Assembly: GCA_030737875.1 (NCBI GenBank)
Contig: CM060921.1
Location: forward strand, 398,700,192 to 398,764,191
Length of the DNA stretch: 64,000 nucleotides
Direction of reading: 5' to 3'
Source: Allium sativum
Taxonomy: Eukaryota; Streptophyta; Magnoliopsida; Asparagales; Amaryllidaceae
Of the stretch, positions 26,059 to 37,480 are shown piece by piece. The first letter of the stretch is position 1. Each line of letters begins with the position of its first letter. A model generated the notes under the pieces. The model did no database searches, was not told the DNA's origin, and saw nothing but the letters and a program-made list of their open reading frames with translations. The position numbers were made by a program, and so were the translations under genes.

Positions 26059-26892
26059 TCACGCTCTTAACGGAGAAATCTTGACAAATACCAAGTCGCC
26101 AGCAGAAAAATTTAGGTCTCTTCGCCTTTTATCAGCATAACTCTTCTGCCTATCATGGGCAGCTTTCATCAGCTGTTGAAGGACCTTGATCTTATCTGAA
26201 GTTTCTCTTATCACATCTGGCCCAAGCACAAACTTCTCACCGGTCTCTAACCAAAATGATGGTGAGTTGCACGGTCTCCTGTACAAAGCTTCAAATGGAG
26301 CCATTCCAATATTAGACTTATAACTATTATTATATGTGAATTCAACCAGATGCAAATAGTCATCCCTTGATCCACCAAAATCCACTATACAAGCCCTTAA
26401 GAGATCTTCTAATACACGATTCACCCTCTCTGTTTGACCGTCGGTTTGAGGATGGTATGCGGTACTGAGATATAATTCTGACCCTAAAGCCTCTTGTAAG
26501 CTCTTCCAAAACCCACTAGCAAATAGAAGATCTCAGTCACTCACAATACTTTTAGGTATTCCATGAAATCTCACTACCCACTTCATATACAATTCCGCTA
26601 ATTTAACTGCCGTTCTATTCGACTTGACCGGTATAAACCTTGCACTTTTGGTCAATCGATCCACAATCACCGAAATACTATCGTGACCCAATCTAGTCCA
26701 TGGTAAACCATCAATAAAATCCATTGAGACTTGTTCCCATTTCCATTCAAGAATTTCCAGTGGTTGTAGCAAACCACTAGGTTTCTTTTGCTCGGCTTTA
26801 ACTAGCTGGCAATTCATGCATTTGGATATAAACTTTCCAACATCTCTCTTCATCCCTTCCCAGTAGTAGGTCTGTTTCATTTCTCGATACAT
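26059..26892 (-). pseudogene. Element A: integrase core, broken
   Basis: The zinc-finger part is visible (CHHSKLTIHPGG just upstream of 26892, then CMNCQ, giving an HHCC pattern). The rve core follows with the first Asp in VSMDFIDGLP, the second in KSIVSD, and the Glu in TDGQTERVN, so the D,D,E triad is present. A TGA directly after SIVSD (near 26532) splits the core into two open segments (26892-26533 and 26424-26059). The downstream part ends in FVKISPLR, the GPY/F-type region. It would insert element cDNA into host DNA if intact. Confidence 0.9.
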
Positions 26893-26934
26893 TTTGTTAC
26901 CACCGGGATGTATAGTCAGTTTTGAGTGATGACA

Positions 26935-27711
26935 TTATCTAAGAACTTCATCTCTCAATCCACTAACGTTGGGTACAACTAGTCTTCCATTCTTTCTAAG
27001 CCATCCATCTCGATCAAGCCCATACTTGTTTATCTCCTCGTCGATACCTATCTCTAACTTGGAGATGATTTCTAATAGATTAGGATCGTCCCTCTGACTG
27101 GAACCAATCCGCTCAATCAAGGTGGGTCTGATCGTCAAACTTGTTAACATTTCTGGATCTAATTCGCACTTTGGTCTGAAATCATACCCTGCGATATACT
27201 CCAGTTGCTTCAATTCCAGAAACATAGCCCCTAAACTGGCATGTCTCCTACTCAAGGCATCAGCTACCACATTTCCCTTCTCGGGTGTATATGTGATATT
27301 AAAATCATATAAAGCCAAAAACTCTAACCATCTCTGCTAACGGAGATTCAAAACCTTTTGGGAGAAAAGGTAATTTAGTGACTTATGATCGATAAACAAA
27401 TCAAATATTTCTCCCAAGAGATAATGTCTCCACATCTTTAACACGAGCACGATCGCTGCCAATTCCAAATCATGGGTAGGATATCCTTTCTTATGCGGTT
27501 TCAGTTGCTGACTAGCATATGCTACAACCCTACCACCTTGCATCAATACAACACCTAGTCCGATACCACAAGCATCCGTGTATATCGTCATCTCTTCGTT
27601 CCCTTTAGGAATAACCAACACTAGCGCATACGTCAACTTCTCCTTTAGACTCTTAAATGCATTCTCACACCTTTCGTCCCACATGAAGGCTTGGTTCTTC
27701 TTCTTGGTCAA
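26935..27711 (-). pseudogene. Element A: RNase H domain, broken
   Basis: This shows [18 protein letters not shown] (catalytic Asp), [19 protein letters not shown] (Glu) and [13 protein letters not shown] (Asp), then the strongly conserved [16 protein letters not shown] that ends the plant gypsy RNase H. A stop near 27337-27319 interrupts the frame. It is in the same frame as the second half of RT and the integrase. The enzyme removes RNA from the RNA-DNA hybrid during reverse transcription. Confidence 0.9.
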
Positions 27712-28637
27712 CTAAGTTAACGGTGCTTGTATCTTGGAGAAGTCTTGGATAAACTTACGGTAATATCCAGCCAACCCCAAGAAACTTCTTACGTCTGTTA
27801 CATTCTTGGGCGTAGACCAGTCTTGCACTGTAGCCACCTTCAAAGGATCCACGACAATACCATTCTCTGAAACAACATGGCTCAAGAACCTCACTTCCCT
27901 CCTCAAGAAATGACACTTAGAAAATTTGGCTTTCAATTGGTGTTTCCTCAACACCTCCATCACTGTCCTCAAATATTTCTTGTGTTCTTCCTCTATCCTC
28001 GAGTAAACCAAGATATCATCCACGAACACAAGAACAAACTTATTTAATTGATCTCTGAAAACTCAATTCATAAGATCTACAAAATATCCAGGTGCATGGG
28101 TCAATTCGAATGGCATGACCAACCACTCATAAAATGCAGACGGCGTCCGAAATTCCGTTTTAGGAATACTCTCAGCTGCACTCGGAGATGATGAAAACCT
28201 GTCACGAGATCTAATTGGGAGAACACTCTCGCTCTATTCAACTGATCAAACAAATCGTCTATCCGTGGAAGAGGATACTTACTCTTCCTTGTCACCTTGT
28301 TCAGCTCACGGTAGTCTACACATAAACGGAGGGAACCATCTTCCTTAGTAGCAAATACAACTGGTGCTCCCCACTCGGAAACACTTCTTTTGGTAAATCC
28401 CTTCTTCAAAAGATCGCTTACTTGCACCCCGAGCTCTCATTGCTACTTTGACACCACACGACGAAGGGGCATTACTATAGATTTGGCATCTTTCACTAAA
28501 TCAATACGAAACTCGATCTCTCGGTGTGGTGGAAGTCTGGTCACTTCCCCGAAGATGTCCGAATACTTGCCTGCAATAGGCACCTCTAACAACTTATCAT
28601 GCGGGATGTCGAGGGAATTTAGAAAAATAGCCATCAC
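27712..28637 (-). pseudogene. Element A: reverse transcriptase, frameshifted
   Basis: The N-terminal half (28637-28101) carries [45 protein letters not shown] and [15 protein letters not shown]. After a frameshift near 28150, the second half (to 27712) carries [16 protein letters not shown] (catalytic Asp pair, FVDD variant of YXDD) and [16 protein letters not shown] follows the YFVDLMN segment (near 28067), and another stop lies near 28440. The family is Ty3/gypsy by motif set. Not functional as it stands. Confidence 0.92.
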
Positions 28638-29143
28638 CCCATCACTAGGTAGGCTACCAAACGTGCCCTCTGCCCATCATCCGCCCTAACGGTTACCGAA
28701 GACCCCTCACAGTCCACCACCACCCCATACCTTTGGAGCCAATCGACTCCCAAAATAATGCCAAACCAAGTAAAGCCTAAAACAAAGCAATCACAACTAA
28801 ACATACATCCATGACTCAATAAGGCGAAATTACGACAAATCATACTAAGGCTAGTCGAACCACATATCGGGTTCGTCACAACTAAAGGTCTATCGACAAT
28901 CTCGTGTTCCAATCCCAACCTATCTACCCGGTCACTAGATATGAAGGAATGGGAAGTCCCGGTATTAAAAAGATCTCGAACAGGAACATCATAAACAGAA
29001 AGCATACCTTGAATAACGACATTATTTCCCTTCTCTTCCGCAGTTGGGGCATTCGACATAGAAGGAACAACAATGATAGCATATGCTTTCATGATCTGCT
29101 TCTCTTTCGGAGGTTGCGAACATTTATCCTTAAAATGTCCCAC
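28634..29143 (-). pseudogene. Element A: aspartic protease with Asp-to-Asn active site
   Basis: The frame shows LFNTGTSHSFIS where gypsy proteases have DTGA or DSGA followed by SHSFIS. The catalytic Asp is therefore Asn, and the protease would be inactive. Further on, GIILGVDWLQRYGVVVDC is the conserved C-terminal block. The frame is shared with gag and differs from the RT frame, so a frameshift lies near 28640. In an intact element this enzyme cuts the Gag-Pol polyprotein. Confidence 0.88.
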
Positions 29144-30063
29144 TTGGCCACAGTTAAAGCACTTCCTATCTGCTGGCTTGGCCCTAAAATCTTTGGCATA
29201 GTGGCCCTTCTTGCCACAGCTATAGCATTCAACATCTTTCTTGTCCTTCTTTTTCTGACCACTCTTGGTCTGATCCTGTTTTCTCTTATTCTGAGAATTT
29301 TTCTTACCTCCACCGCTTGCCTGCGGCTTTGGCTACCCTGCAGATGTAACAGCAACCTCAGCCTTTGACACAGGGTAAAGGCTCACTGACCTCAATGCCT
29401 TTCGCACTATAGACTCGAATGTCTCATCAATATGGTTTATGAGTCTTTCCCCCAAGTACTCATCTAGGCCAGTTATGAACTTCTCGTTCTTCTTCTCAGC
29501 AGTATCGATAAGGGATAATCCATACTTCGATAAAGTATCGAACTCAGCAATATATTCTGAGACTGCCCTACCATTCTGCTTAAGTTCCAAAAATTTCCAA
29601 AACAATTCTGATTTATGAGCAGCTGGTATAAACTTATCACCGAAGCGAGCCTTAAATTGATTCCAAGTAAGTTGATCCTCAGGAGTAGCTGCTTTAATAG
29701 CATTCCACCAATTCATAGCTCGTCTTTGAAGCTGACGAGATGCTAGCTCTCTCTTCATTGCATCCTCAATCCCTAAATCCTCGAAGATGCGCTCAAAGCT
29801 ATCCAGCCAATCTTGAAAATCTGTAGCTGATTCCGTTGTATGGAACGGCTTCCCACCAATGCTTGTACAATCCTTGTTAAGCTTGGCGAAATCGGCCCTA
29901 GGCTCCTGCACCGCTGCACCACCACTATTAGCAGCATTAGGAACTCCCTTCCCCCCCGAACATCCCTAAGCATCTCTCTCATGAAGGTAGTAAACATCGT
30001 CCTCATATCAGGATCATTCCTATTATTGGTCCCTGCACCCGTACTCCACGTATATCGGCTCAT
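29144..30063 (-). pseudogene. Element A: gag, broken
   Basis: The start is placed at 30063 (MSRYTWSTGAG), the first Met after the PBS. A frameshift near a run of seven C at about 29951-29957 moves the frame to the one read from 29911. The Retrotrans_gag core is then clear: FQDWLDSFERIFEDLGIED, RRAMNWWNA, NQFKARFGDKFIP, VSEYIAEFDTLSKYG and KFITGLDEYL. A TAG at about 29332 interrupts the linker. Two CCHC zinc knuckles follow: CYSCGKKGHYAKDF (last Cys replaced by Phe) and CFNCGQVGHFKDKC. Gag forms the particle and binds the RNA. Confidence 0.9.
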
Positions 30064-30269
30064 CGTTCAGTCTGTAAAGAGAAAACGATTAACCATCTCC
30101 ATAGTGGTGCTAGTGCAGTGCGACTTCATCCTTAGTCACACTAATAGTATATATATATATGGCTTTTGAAAACCAAAATATCACAAATGCGCACTCTCAT
30201 ATACATATACTATCTCTCCTTGGTGTCTTCCCCTAGGTTAACTACGCAACCTAGATCTCTGGTACCAAA
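30064..30269 (-). other. 5' leader of A with PBS
   Basis: The PBS (minus TGGTACCAGAGA, 30256-30267) is two mismatches from the initiator Met-tRNA complement and lies two bases inside the 5' LTR start at 30270. The rest of the leader has no ORF, only a short TA microsatellite near 30148-30160. Confidence 0.75.
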
Positions 30270-31230
30270 TGTTATGGCCCACCCCGCACCAGCCGACATT
30301 TCCCCTGAAATGCATTGCGCCAATATCCAACCGGCACGGGACGGTCGTTTGAAGAAAGGAAACATTACACTGAACTATCAAGGAACCTATAGAATGTCTC
30401 ACATCACATAAGATAAAATATAATAGTAACATAACTTGACATGAAATAGGCGAGACAGTGCATAAGCTGAAAACTAAACCACCATAGCAGCGGAAATACA
30501 AAATACAGCTTATGATCCAAAACCATTATTACAACTTCAAAATACTATCTCTAAAGCAAAAATAGAAAAGGTGCACTACTAATGCCCATAGTAGTGACAT
30601 GTAATAACACAGGGAGAATATATATCTATATCATACGTGGAAGCCTCCCGCTCGTCTCCGGTACCGCTACTCGTGCAACCACCTAACCTATCTCTAATCT
30701 GCTCGTGTGAGCACCTAGAGTAATAAGAAGAAACATAAAACTTTGGGTCAGACAATAGTCTGGTATGAGTGCTAGCAAGTATATATCTCTAAAATGAACA
30801 AATAACAGGTATAAGAACCATACCTGAACCTGGACCTGCAACCAAAGAGTTAGCACAACAGGATGTACAGTACTCTAAGGTAATTCTAACATAAAATGTG
30901 AAAATGGGAGTGTGCGTGTCATGGAGATAGTAAACATCAAACATATCAATCAACCTCTCAACTCTCACTCAGCGCATAAAGCATACGATATCCACCACTT
31001 TGATCACCCAATACTTTGTTGCGTTCACCTTGCCCTTAGGCACCATAATGATCCCATTGCACTGACCCACAATCACTAATACTTTGTTATGTCCACTTTG
31101 CCCCTTTTGAGTCATGACGACTCCACTGCACTGGCTCATAGCCTTGCTATGATTACTTTTCCTTTTGGGGTCCTGACGACTCCATTGCACTGATCCATAC
31201 CCTAATCTGTCTCTTTATGGTGAAACAAAG
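30270..31230 (-). mobile_element. 5' LTR of element A, first segment
   Basis: TGTTATGGCCC at 30270 aligns with 22990. Homology runs to 'tgaaacaaag' (31221-31230), equivalent to 23941-23950. There the sequence switches to LTR B at an aag shared by both partners (38836-38838 in the intact B LTR). The LTR resumes at 42663. Confidence 0.9.
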
Positions 31231-31917
31231 CCATAGTAGAGACAAGAACTTGAGCCATACTTCAGAAGTAGGTCCTAGCAAGATCATCTGAGTCCTGATT
31301 AAGTCTGAGTGTATCCTCCCTGAGAACCTGAGGGGGAACAGAAGAAAGAAGGAGAAACAACAGGGTCAGACATACAGTCTGGCGAGTCCAGTTACTTTTA
31401 GCCAGTAGATAAATAAAAGCAACATGATAGGCATATAAAGTGGATAAGAGAGATCACTAAATAAATGGTAGGTGTGATAAGGTAAGCAAGATAAGGTGTA
31501 TGTGCCTGACTAATGATTACTCTGCATTATTACTAGTATAACTGAAATGAGATGATCCCTTCCACTATGAGTTGGTAGGTTTAGGTCATACGTCCAAGTA
31601 TACCCTAACCATTACCCTAATCGATCGGCTCCCTACCCTGTAGATATCCTGTGCTGGCCCCACAATAGGAGGTATCACTTCCTAAAGTGGTAACCCATGG
31701 TATGCACAACCATATCTACTGGTGTCACGGTCATCTTAGCCCCATTTTCCTGGCCCATGCACACACATGTCCCCGGTCGGTTTGCGCCGCCCACACCATC
31801 CGCCTCGTTTGGATCTCTTACAGTCAATTAGTAAGCGTTCCCCTTCCCCACCTAGTACGGAGTTCTTTACTTGATACTGACTCTGGGTTACTGACTAAAA
31901 TGGGTCCCACACAACAT

Positions 31918-31945
31918 GATACAAGCTCTCCCCTTGTCTTGTATC
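31918..31945. other. Hairpin GATACAAG/CTTGTATC in B 3' LTR
   Basis: An 8-bp perfect stem (31918-31925 with 31938-31945) encloses a pyrimidine-rich loop. The same place in LTR H has GACACAAG/CTTGTGTC, a paired substitution. It is also present at 40653-40681. Confidence 0.65.
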
Positions 31946-31974
31946 CCCACTAGGTTTTCCACTAATTATGTATA

Positions 31975-32165
31975 CCTTTAGGTGTCTTTAATTACATAGC
32001 CCTATACCAGTTATGTTTACACTAAAGGGTGTCTTTAATTACATAACTTCATTACATTATCTATCGGTTAAGTTTACCACTAGGTGTTTTTAATTACATA
32101 ACCCAATTATATTATCTACCGGTTATGTATACCACTAGGTGTGTTTAATTACATAACCTTATTGG
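31975..32165. repeat. ~55-bp repeats 'taccactaggtgt..taattacataac'
   Basis: Three to four tandem units of 'ctttaattacataac...ttatctaccggttatgtatacc' are present. The same units occur at 40705-40890 (other B LTR) and 61010-61105 (LTR I), so they predate the split of families B and I. Confidence 0.8.
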
Positions 32166-32368
32166 GTTACATTCGTGGGCCTATATGTAAATATTACCTA
32201 CTCCCTCTAATTTACTTAACCCACCCACTACCCATCCAATTTTACTTAACCCTAACTTAAGTTCATAGTCATACAATCTTTATGGATTAAATTAGGTTAA
32301 TTAGTTCAATTCTTTACCATGTCCGTTTATGGTTTTATAATGGGCTAGACCTTCCACATTAGGCCTAT

Positions 32369-32542
32369 AACGTGTGGATGCTGGATATGTCGGTCGGGTC
32401 CGGGCTGTCTTATTTCACAGTTTGGTCTAACCTCGTGTCTTATTATGATTCTTATTTGTGTACTTTGACCTCCCACACTAGATTCAACATTAGTGGCTGC
32501 TGGATATGCCGGTCGGGTCCAGGCAGACTTCCACCACTAATG
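32369..32542 (-). other. Duplicated stem-loop module in B 3' LTR
   Basis: Two copies of a core (+ strand 'tgctggatatgYcggtcggg' then 'tcc') lie ~120 bp apart at 32369-32425 and 32488-32542. In the second, CATTAGTGG (32488-32496) and CCACTAATG (32534-32542) pair perfectly around the core; in the first the stem is weak. The flanks 'gacctYccacaYta' and 'taacctcgtgtc' are conserved. The module also occurs in families H and I. Confidence 0.7.
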
Positions 32543-33513
32543 TAACCTAACCTCGTGTCATAAGTAGAATTTACAATTCCTGATTGTAAATAACTAAACA
32601 TTCCAAATTAATCCAAATCTACCTATGTCATTATAGGTAACTATTTCTATGTTTTTCCCCATTTGAATTACATGTCCCATTTCATATAAATATTATATAA
32701 ATTATGCCAATTATAATCCCTTTTTCCCCGTTTCCTCTCTAACGTATTCGTACGTATTTTGGTGGCATCTAGGCTATAAAGTAGCCAAGCTATAACAATG
32801 AAAAGGAAATATGACGATGGTGATAGTTTCAACATATCTTGGCATAAACATAAACTGGTATGATAACGAGGTGAATGGTCATGTGATCATCATGGAAAGG
32901 TATGCATAAAAGTGACGAACTTGTAGCAACTATGATGTCAACACAACATAGTGAGATCTAAATTAACCATAAGGTGTCCAATTATTCAAATCTAGCAGAG
33001 TTAGGGTGACATAGTAACATGTTTAGACCTAAAGATGGATTCACATGTCAAGTTTACAACATATCTCAATGGATCTCAATAAGACAGGTTAAAGGTGATT
33101 GACATAAAGATCTAGATCTATGTAATGTTACAACTGTCCAAATTAATACATGTACATCCACCATAACATGGCTACAAGTCAAGGTCCACATAAGCAACAT
33201 AATCGAATAACCAAAATTTTATTAGATCTTGGAAAATTGATCTATCATGACATAGTATAGGATTTCACATTAACACAGAATCATACTTTACAACATATCC
33301 AATTCATAGTCTTTCAAAATATACTTTTATTTATATAAACCTAAAAAGAACTTGAGCTCACAGCGTTAGGTTTAGAGAATTGAGGAAGAATGGATCTAGA
33401 ATTTCTGAATTGGATTTGTAGAATATGTTGTTGTAGAAAACGGTTCAGTTCGCATTCCAGCAGCATACGGCCTCCATGACTTCCAATGAAGAAAATATGA
33501 GAAATAGGACACG

Positions 33514-33521
33514 TATATATA
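33514..33521 (-). promoter_or_regulatory. TATA box of B 3' LTR
   Basis: TATATATA on the minus strand is followed by a ~150-bp leader ending at a donor-like GTGAGC (33356-33361; GTGAGT at 42094-42099 in the other LTR). The equivalent TATA in the 5' LTR is at 42252-42259. Confidence 0.6.
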
Positions 33522-33566
33522 GCTGCTAGAACCCGTGAAACCGACTGCCACGTCATCCCTAGGGGT

Positions 33567-33644
33567 GTCGACACACCTGTGTGTGGGTCGACCGCTAGTT
33601 CGACATCCCTTAAGGGGGGTCGACACCCCTCTATGGGGGTCGAC
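33567..33644. repeat. GTCGAC palindrome cluster upstream of B promoter
   Basis: Four GTCGAC sites (33567, 33587, 33619, 33639) lie in 78 bp, within G- and C-runs that can pair (for example 'ggggtgtcgacacacc'). The cluster begins 46 bp upstream of the TATA box in element orientation. The 5' LTR has three sites (42305, 42337, 42350). A hairpin with GCGGGAA/TTCCGC arms follows at about 33651-33670. Confidence 0.8.
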
Positions 33645-33946
33645 CCCCGAGAGCGGGAATTTTTCCGCTCAAAGGAATTTTTCGAGTTTAAATCCTCTAG
33701 ATAGAATTCCGACTCATACCTGACTCGCCTCTGACTCATGCGTATATACAAAATATTTATGTGAGTATACAAACTTAAAACCTCATAACTTCTTCATACG
33801 GTGTCCGTTTTATGCAAAACAAATGTCTATCTTGACCATAATTTTGAGACGGTCGCAATGGTGCAGTCCATTTCCTCTGATTCTTAATAATAAATTAATT
33901 ATTTAATTTATCCAATTTAGTGTCGGTACAAAATCGGGGTGTTACA

Positions 33947-34544
33947 TTCTCCCCTACTCAAGGGATTTCGTCCCGAAATCTCTAAGTTGAGAAGAATGCA
34001 TATCCTACCATCCATCATCCATCTACTCATCCACCAATCACTGGCATCCATTGTCCTTAAGGAATTCTAATGCTTATATGAATATATGTGAAGGTGTGTG
34101 TATATGTCCCAACACTAATGCGAAGATCAGGCGGTCTACTAATTCAGTTGACCTCCTTAATGCAATGTATGTTAGTGTCATGAATCCAATATGTATGAAA
34201 TTTAACCTATCATATCATATAAATTCTATATGTGTTCACATTTCATCCAAATGCAACATCCATATGCTAACTCATCCATTTTCATTCATAAAAGAAAAGA
34301 AAATGCACACACATCCATATGCAGTATGATAGTGATTGAGCTGATCTTAGTGCCTAATGTGTGTGTATATGCGTCCATAGGCAACCACTAGCAAACACTT
34401 GCATCCATCAAACAATACATGTTTCAAACACATGTTTACATCCATAGGATTCCTATCTAAAGGTCGAAAATACGATGGATAAGATATATTCTATTGACAA
34501 AAACAAGCACGGATAAAACTTAGGAAAGGAGTTAAGAACATACC
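33947..34544 (-). other. PPT, PPT hairpin and 3' non-coding region of B
   Basis: The PPT (minus GAGTAGGGGAGAA, 33947-33959) adjoins the LTR. GATTTCG/CGAAATC (33964-33970, 33974-33980) forms the same hairpin as in G. The remaining ~560 bp up to the chromodomain has no coding signal. It resembles the G internal region at 6240-6720 in opposite orientation. Confidence 0.75.
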
Positions 34545-34625
34545 CTCGAAAAGAAAAGGGTACGAAGCACGAATCTTGTCTTCGGGCTCCCAAGTCGCAT
34601 CTTCTGAGTTATCACCCCTAACAAG
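34545..34625 (-). pseudogene. Element B: chromodomain tail fused to integrase by deletion
   Basis: The frame gives ATWEPEDKIRASYPFLFEG, the end of a chromovirus chromodomain. It follows the integrase motif MAPFEALYGRPCRS within a few codons. In A these two blocks are separated by about 600 bp, so an internal deletion removed the integrase C-terminus and most of the chromodomain, and changed frame. Confidence 0.8.
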
Positions 34626-35435
34626 TTTGCGATCTACAGGGTCGTCCATACAATGCTTCGAAGGGTGCCATGCTGATGCTAGCCCGAAAACTGTTATTAT
34701 AGGCAAACTCTACTAAAGGAAGATGCTCTTCCCAAGTCCCTCCGAAGTCTAGGATACACAGCCTTAAAAGATCTTCTAGAATTCTATTCACCCTCACCGT
34801 CTGCCCATCGGTCGGAGGATGATAAGCAGTGTTTAAACACAACTGTGTACCTAATGCTTCTTGCAAGCTCCTCCAAAATTCGCTGGTAAAGATAGGGTCA
34901 CGATCGCTCATAATGCTGGAAGGAACTCTGTGGAGATGAACAATCTCACGAAAGTAAATTGCTGCCAACCATGATGTCATCCTCTTACTTCTAACTGGAA
35001 TAAAGTGAGCACTCTTAGTGAGTCTGTCCACTATCACCCAAAAACTGGTATTACCTTTCTTCGATCTAGGCAAACCATCTATGAATCCATAGAGATGCTC
35101 TCCCATTTCCACTACGGAACCTCCAATGTGTGAAGTAATCCATCGGGCTTCTTTTGCTCAACTTTGACTTGCTAGCAAACTAAACATTGAGAAACAAATT
35201 CGGCTACATCCTTCTTCATCCCAGCCCAAAAGAAAACCCTCTTCATATACCTATACATTTTATCACCACCTGGATGAATGGTCATCTTAAAATGATGGGC
35301 TTCTTCTAGGACTGCCTTTATCAAGCTTCCAGTTTGAGGAACACAAAGCCTTCCATCTTGTCGCAACCACCCTTTTTCTTCTATGGCATATCCATTGAGG
35401 TGACTAGAAGTCTCCGCCCTTCTGAGCTTATCCAT
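34618..35435 (-). pseudogene. Element B: integrase with catalytic Glu-to-Val
   Basis: The zinc-finger part (HHFKMTIHPGGDKMYRYMKR ... CLVC, 35435-35172) is followed by a frame change. The core (35112-34618) then carries YGFIDGLPRSKKGN (first Asp) and SSIMSDRDPIFTSEFW (second Asp). Where A and gypsy integrases have TDGQTERVN, B has TDGQTVRVN, so the catalytic Glu is Val. A stop lies near 35170. This copy cannot encode an active integrase. Confidence 0.92.
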
Positions 35436-35477
35436 GATGTCTAGAATCTGTGGGTCACCTTGTTGCGAAGCTCCTAT

Positions 35478-35987
35478 CTAATCTACAAGAGTCAGTCGTA
35501 TCTCCAAGGATGGAAATAAATCAGGCAAAACCTCGATGGAGGGTCTAGAATCAAAAGATGATATGAACTCCAAGTTCTTTCTCTCCACAAACAGAGGACT
35601 TAGGGCTACCCTCTGTCTACTTAGTGCGTCTGCCACCACATTACCCTTGCCAGGGGTATACGCAATCTCAAAATCATATGAAGCTAAGAACTCCATCCAC
35701 TGTTGTTTCCTTAAGTTTAGATCCTTCTGTGAGAATAGATACTTGAGAGATTTATGATCGGTTTATAACTTGAACTTTTCTCCAAGTAAATAATGACACC
35801 ACATCTTTAATGCGAATACTATGGCAGCTAGCTCTAGATCATAGGTGGGGTAATTCTTATCATGAACTCTTAACTGTCTACCCCCAAAACATATTACTTT
35901 CCCTTCTTGCATTAGAACCACACCAAGCACTGTACCGCACGCATCAGTGTAAACAGTAAACACTTTAATTCCATCAGGCAAGGTCAA
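35478..35987 (-). pseudogene. Element B: RNase H domain, broken
   Basis: [39 protein letters not shown] and (after a TAA near 35761) [13 protein letters not shown] give the catalytic residues. [17 protein letters not shown] ends the domain. It is in the same frame as RT. Confidence 0.9.
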
Positions 35988-36188
35988 GACTGGGGCTGTA
36001 GTTAGAGCCCTCTTCAGTCATTGGAAAGCAACGTCACAGTCTATGACCCATGAAAATGCCAAATTCTTCTTTGTCAACCTGGTGAGAGGGGCTGATATCT
36101 TCGCGAAGTTCTTAATGAACTTCTTATAATAACCTGCCAATCAAAGAAAGCTTCTCACCTCGGTTGCATTTTTAGGAATCTTCCAAAC

Positions 36189-36805
36189 TTACACTGCAAC
36201 CACCTTGGCGAGATCTACAACTATCCCTTCTTTCGAGAGTACATGCCATAAAAATCTCACCTCTTTTCTCCAGAAATGGCATTTGGAGAACTTTGCTTTT
36301 AGCTGATGGTCACGGAGAGTTTTCAAAACTTCTCCCAAATGCTGGGCATGCTCTTCTTCACCCTTGGAGAAGATCAAAATATCGTCAACGAAGACTACGA
36401 CGAATTTGTTTAGGAACTCCCGAAACACCCTACTCATCAAATCAACAAAATAGGCGGGTGCATTTGTCAACCCAAAGGGCATAACTAGCTATTCAAAGAA
36501 ACCGTCTGGAGTTCTAAAAGCAGTCTTATCTATGTTGTCCTCTGCCACCCTCAACTGATGGAACCCCGTAGCCAAGTCCAACCGAGAAAACACCAAGGCA
36601 CCAACAAGCTGATCAAATAAATCATCAATTCTCAGAAGCGGGTGCCTATTCTTCTTGGTGAGCTTATTTAACTCTCTATATTCAACACGCAAACGAAGCA
36701 AACCATCCGCTTAATTGCGATCACTACTGGAGCACCCCTCTCAGATATGCTTTGTCTAATAAACCCCTTTTCAAGTAGCTCCTCTAGTTGCTTGCTCAGC
36801 TCCCT
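36189..36805 (-). pseudogene. Element B: reverse transcriptase, broken
   Basis: The segment from 36701 shows [43 protein letters not shown] and DKTAFRTPDGFFE. After a TAG (near 36486) come [30 protein letters not shown] (FVDD catalytic motif) and [11 protein letters not shown] frame change lies near 36710, between this and the protease-linker frame, and further stops or shifts occur between 36189 and 35990. Motifs are Ty3/gypsy throughout. Confidence 0.92.
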
Positions 36806-37480
36806 CCTTTATCTTGAAGCCATGTGGCGCACTGGTAATGCAACTAGCTTTGCATTGTCCACCAAATATATGCGGAAGTCGATCTCATGCCTTGGTGGTA
36901 AACCCCGTACCTCATTAAAAACATCGGGATATTCTCGAACCACCGGAACAGATTGCAAATCATCTATGGATGCATCTAGGGACTCTAGGAAGCTAAGCAT
37001 AACAGACCCTTGAGGGTCACATGAAACTTCGAGGGTCTTCCCATGACAAGTCAGGAGTCTAAAAACTCTCCTCTTACAATCCAGAATGGCCTCATGCATG
37101 GTAAGCCAATCCATTCCTAGAATCAACCCATAGCCCATAAACCCGAGCACATATGCGTCGCATTCAAACTTGTCGCCTAACACAGATAATTTCAAACACT
37201 GACATTCATCGATAAATGAGCCGAACCACCAATGGGGTTTGAAATAACTACGGGATTTACTACCATACTAGTAATTAAGTGCAAAGATTCAACCACAGAA
37301 CTAGATATAAATGAATGTGAAGCACCAGAATCAAATAGTGTTCTAACTGGATGGTTTGAAAGAGAAATTAAACTTTCTACGGAAATTTTTCTACCTCTTT
37401 CGGAAGCACTGATCGTGAGAGCATGCACGTGCCCTCCAGAAGTCCCTGCTTTATGACCTTGTCCCCGCGATTCATGTTTC
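36806..37480 (-). pseudogene. Element B: aspartic protease and linker
   Basis: RTLFDSGASHSFISSSVVES carries an intact DSGA catalytic motif. After a frame change near 37195, YGLILGMDWLTMHEAILDC is the conserved distal block. LPPRHEIDFRIYLVDNAKLV leads into RT. Unlike A, the catalytic Asp is retained. Confidence 0.88.

Larger units (their letters stand above)
31231..33946 (-). mobile_element. 3' LTR of gypsy element B, lacking its first ~270 bp
   Basis: This aligns with 38839-42662 of the B 5' LTR (minus insertion C) and ends in GGGGTGTTACA at 33946, next to the PPT. The first ~270 bp (38567-38838 equivalent) are deleted at the A/B junction. By eye the two B LTRs differ at roughly 10-12 positions in the first 175 bp, less than the A pair, which fits B being younger. 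It carries a TATA box, a GTCGAC cluster, duplicated hairpins and short tandem repeats. ORFs within it (for example 33341-33772) cross the promoter and are not genes. Confidence 0.92.

Noticed and set aside
29950..29960. Programmed frameshift in A gag at the C-run
   Set aside because: A length change in a homopolymer plus many other stops and shifts in the same element indicates decay, not recoding.
33341..33772. 143-codon minus-strand ORF in the B 3' LTR
   Set aside because: It runs through the GTCGAC cluster, the TATA box and the leader, so it cannot be a normal transcript. The other LTR has it broken.
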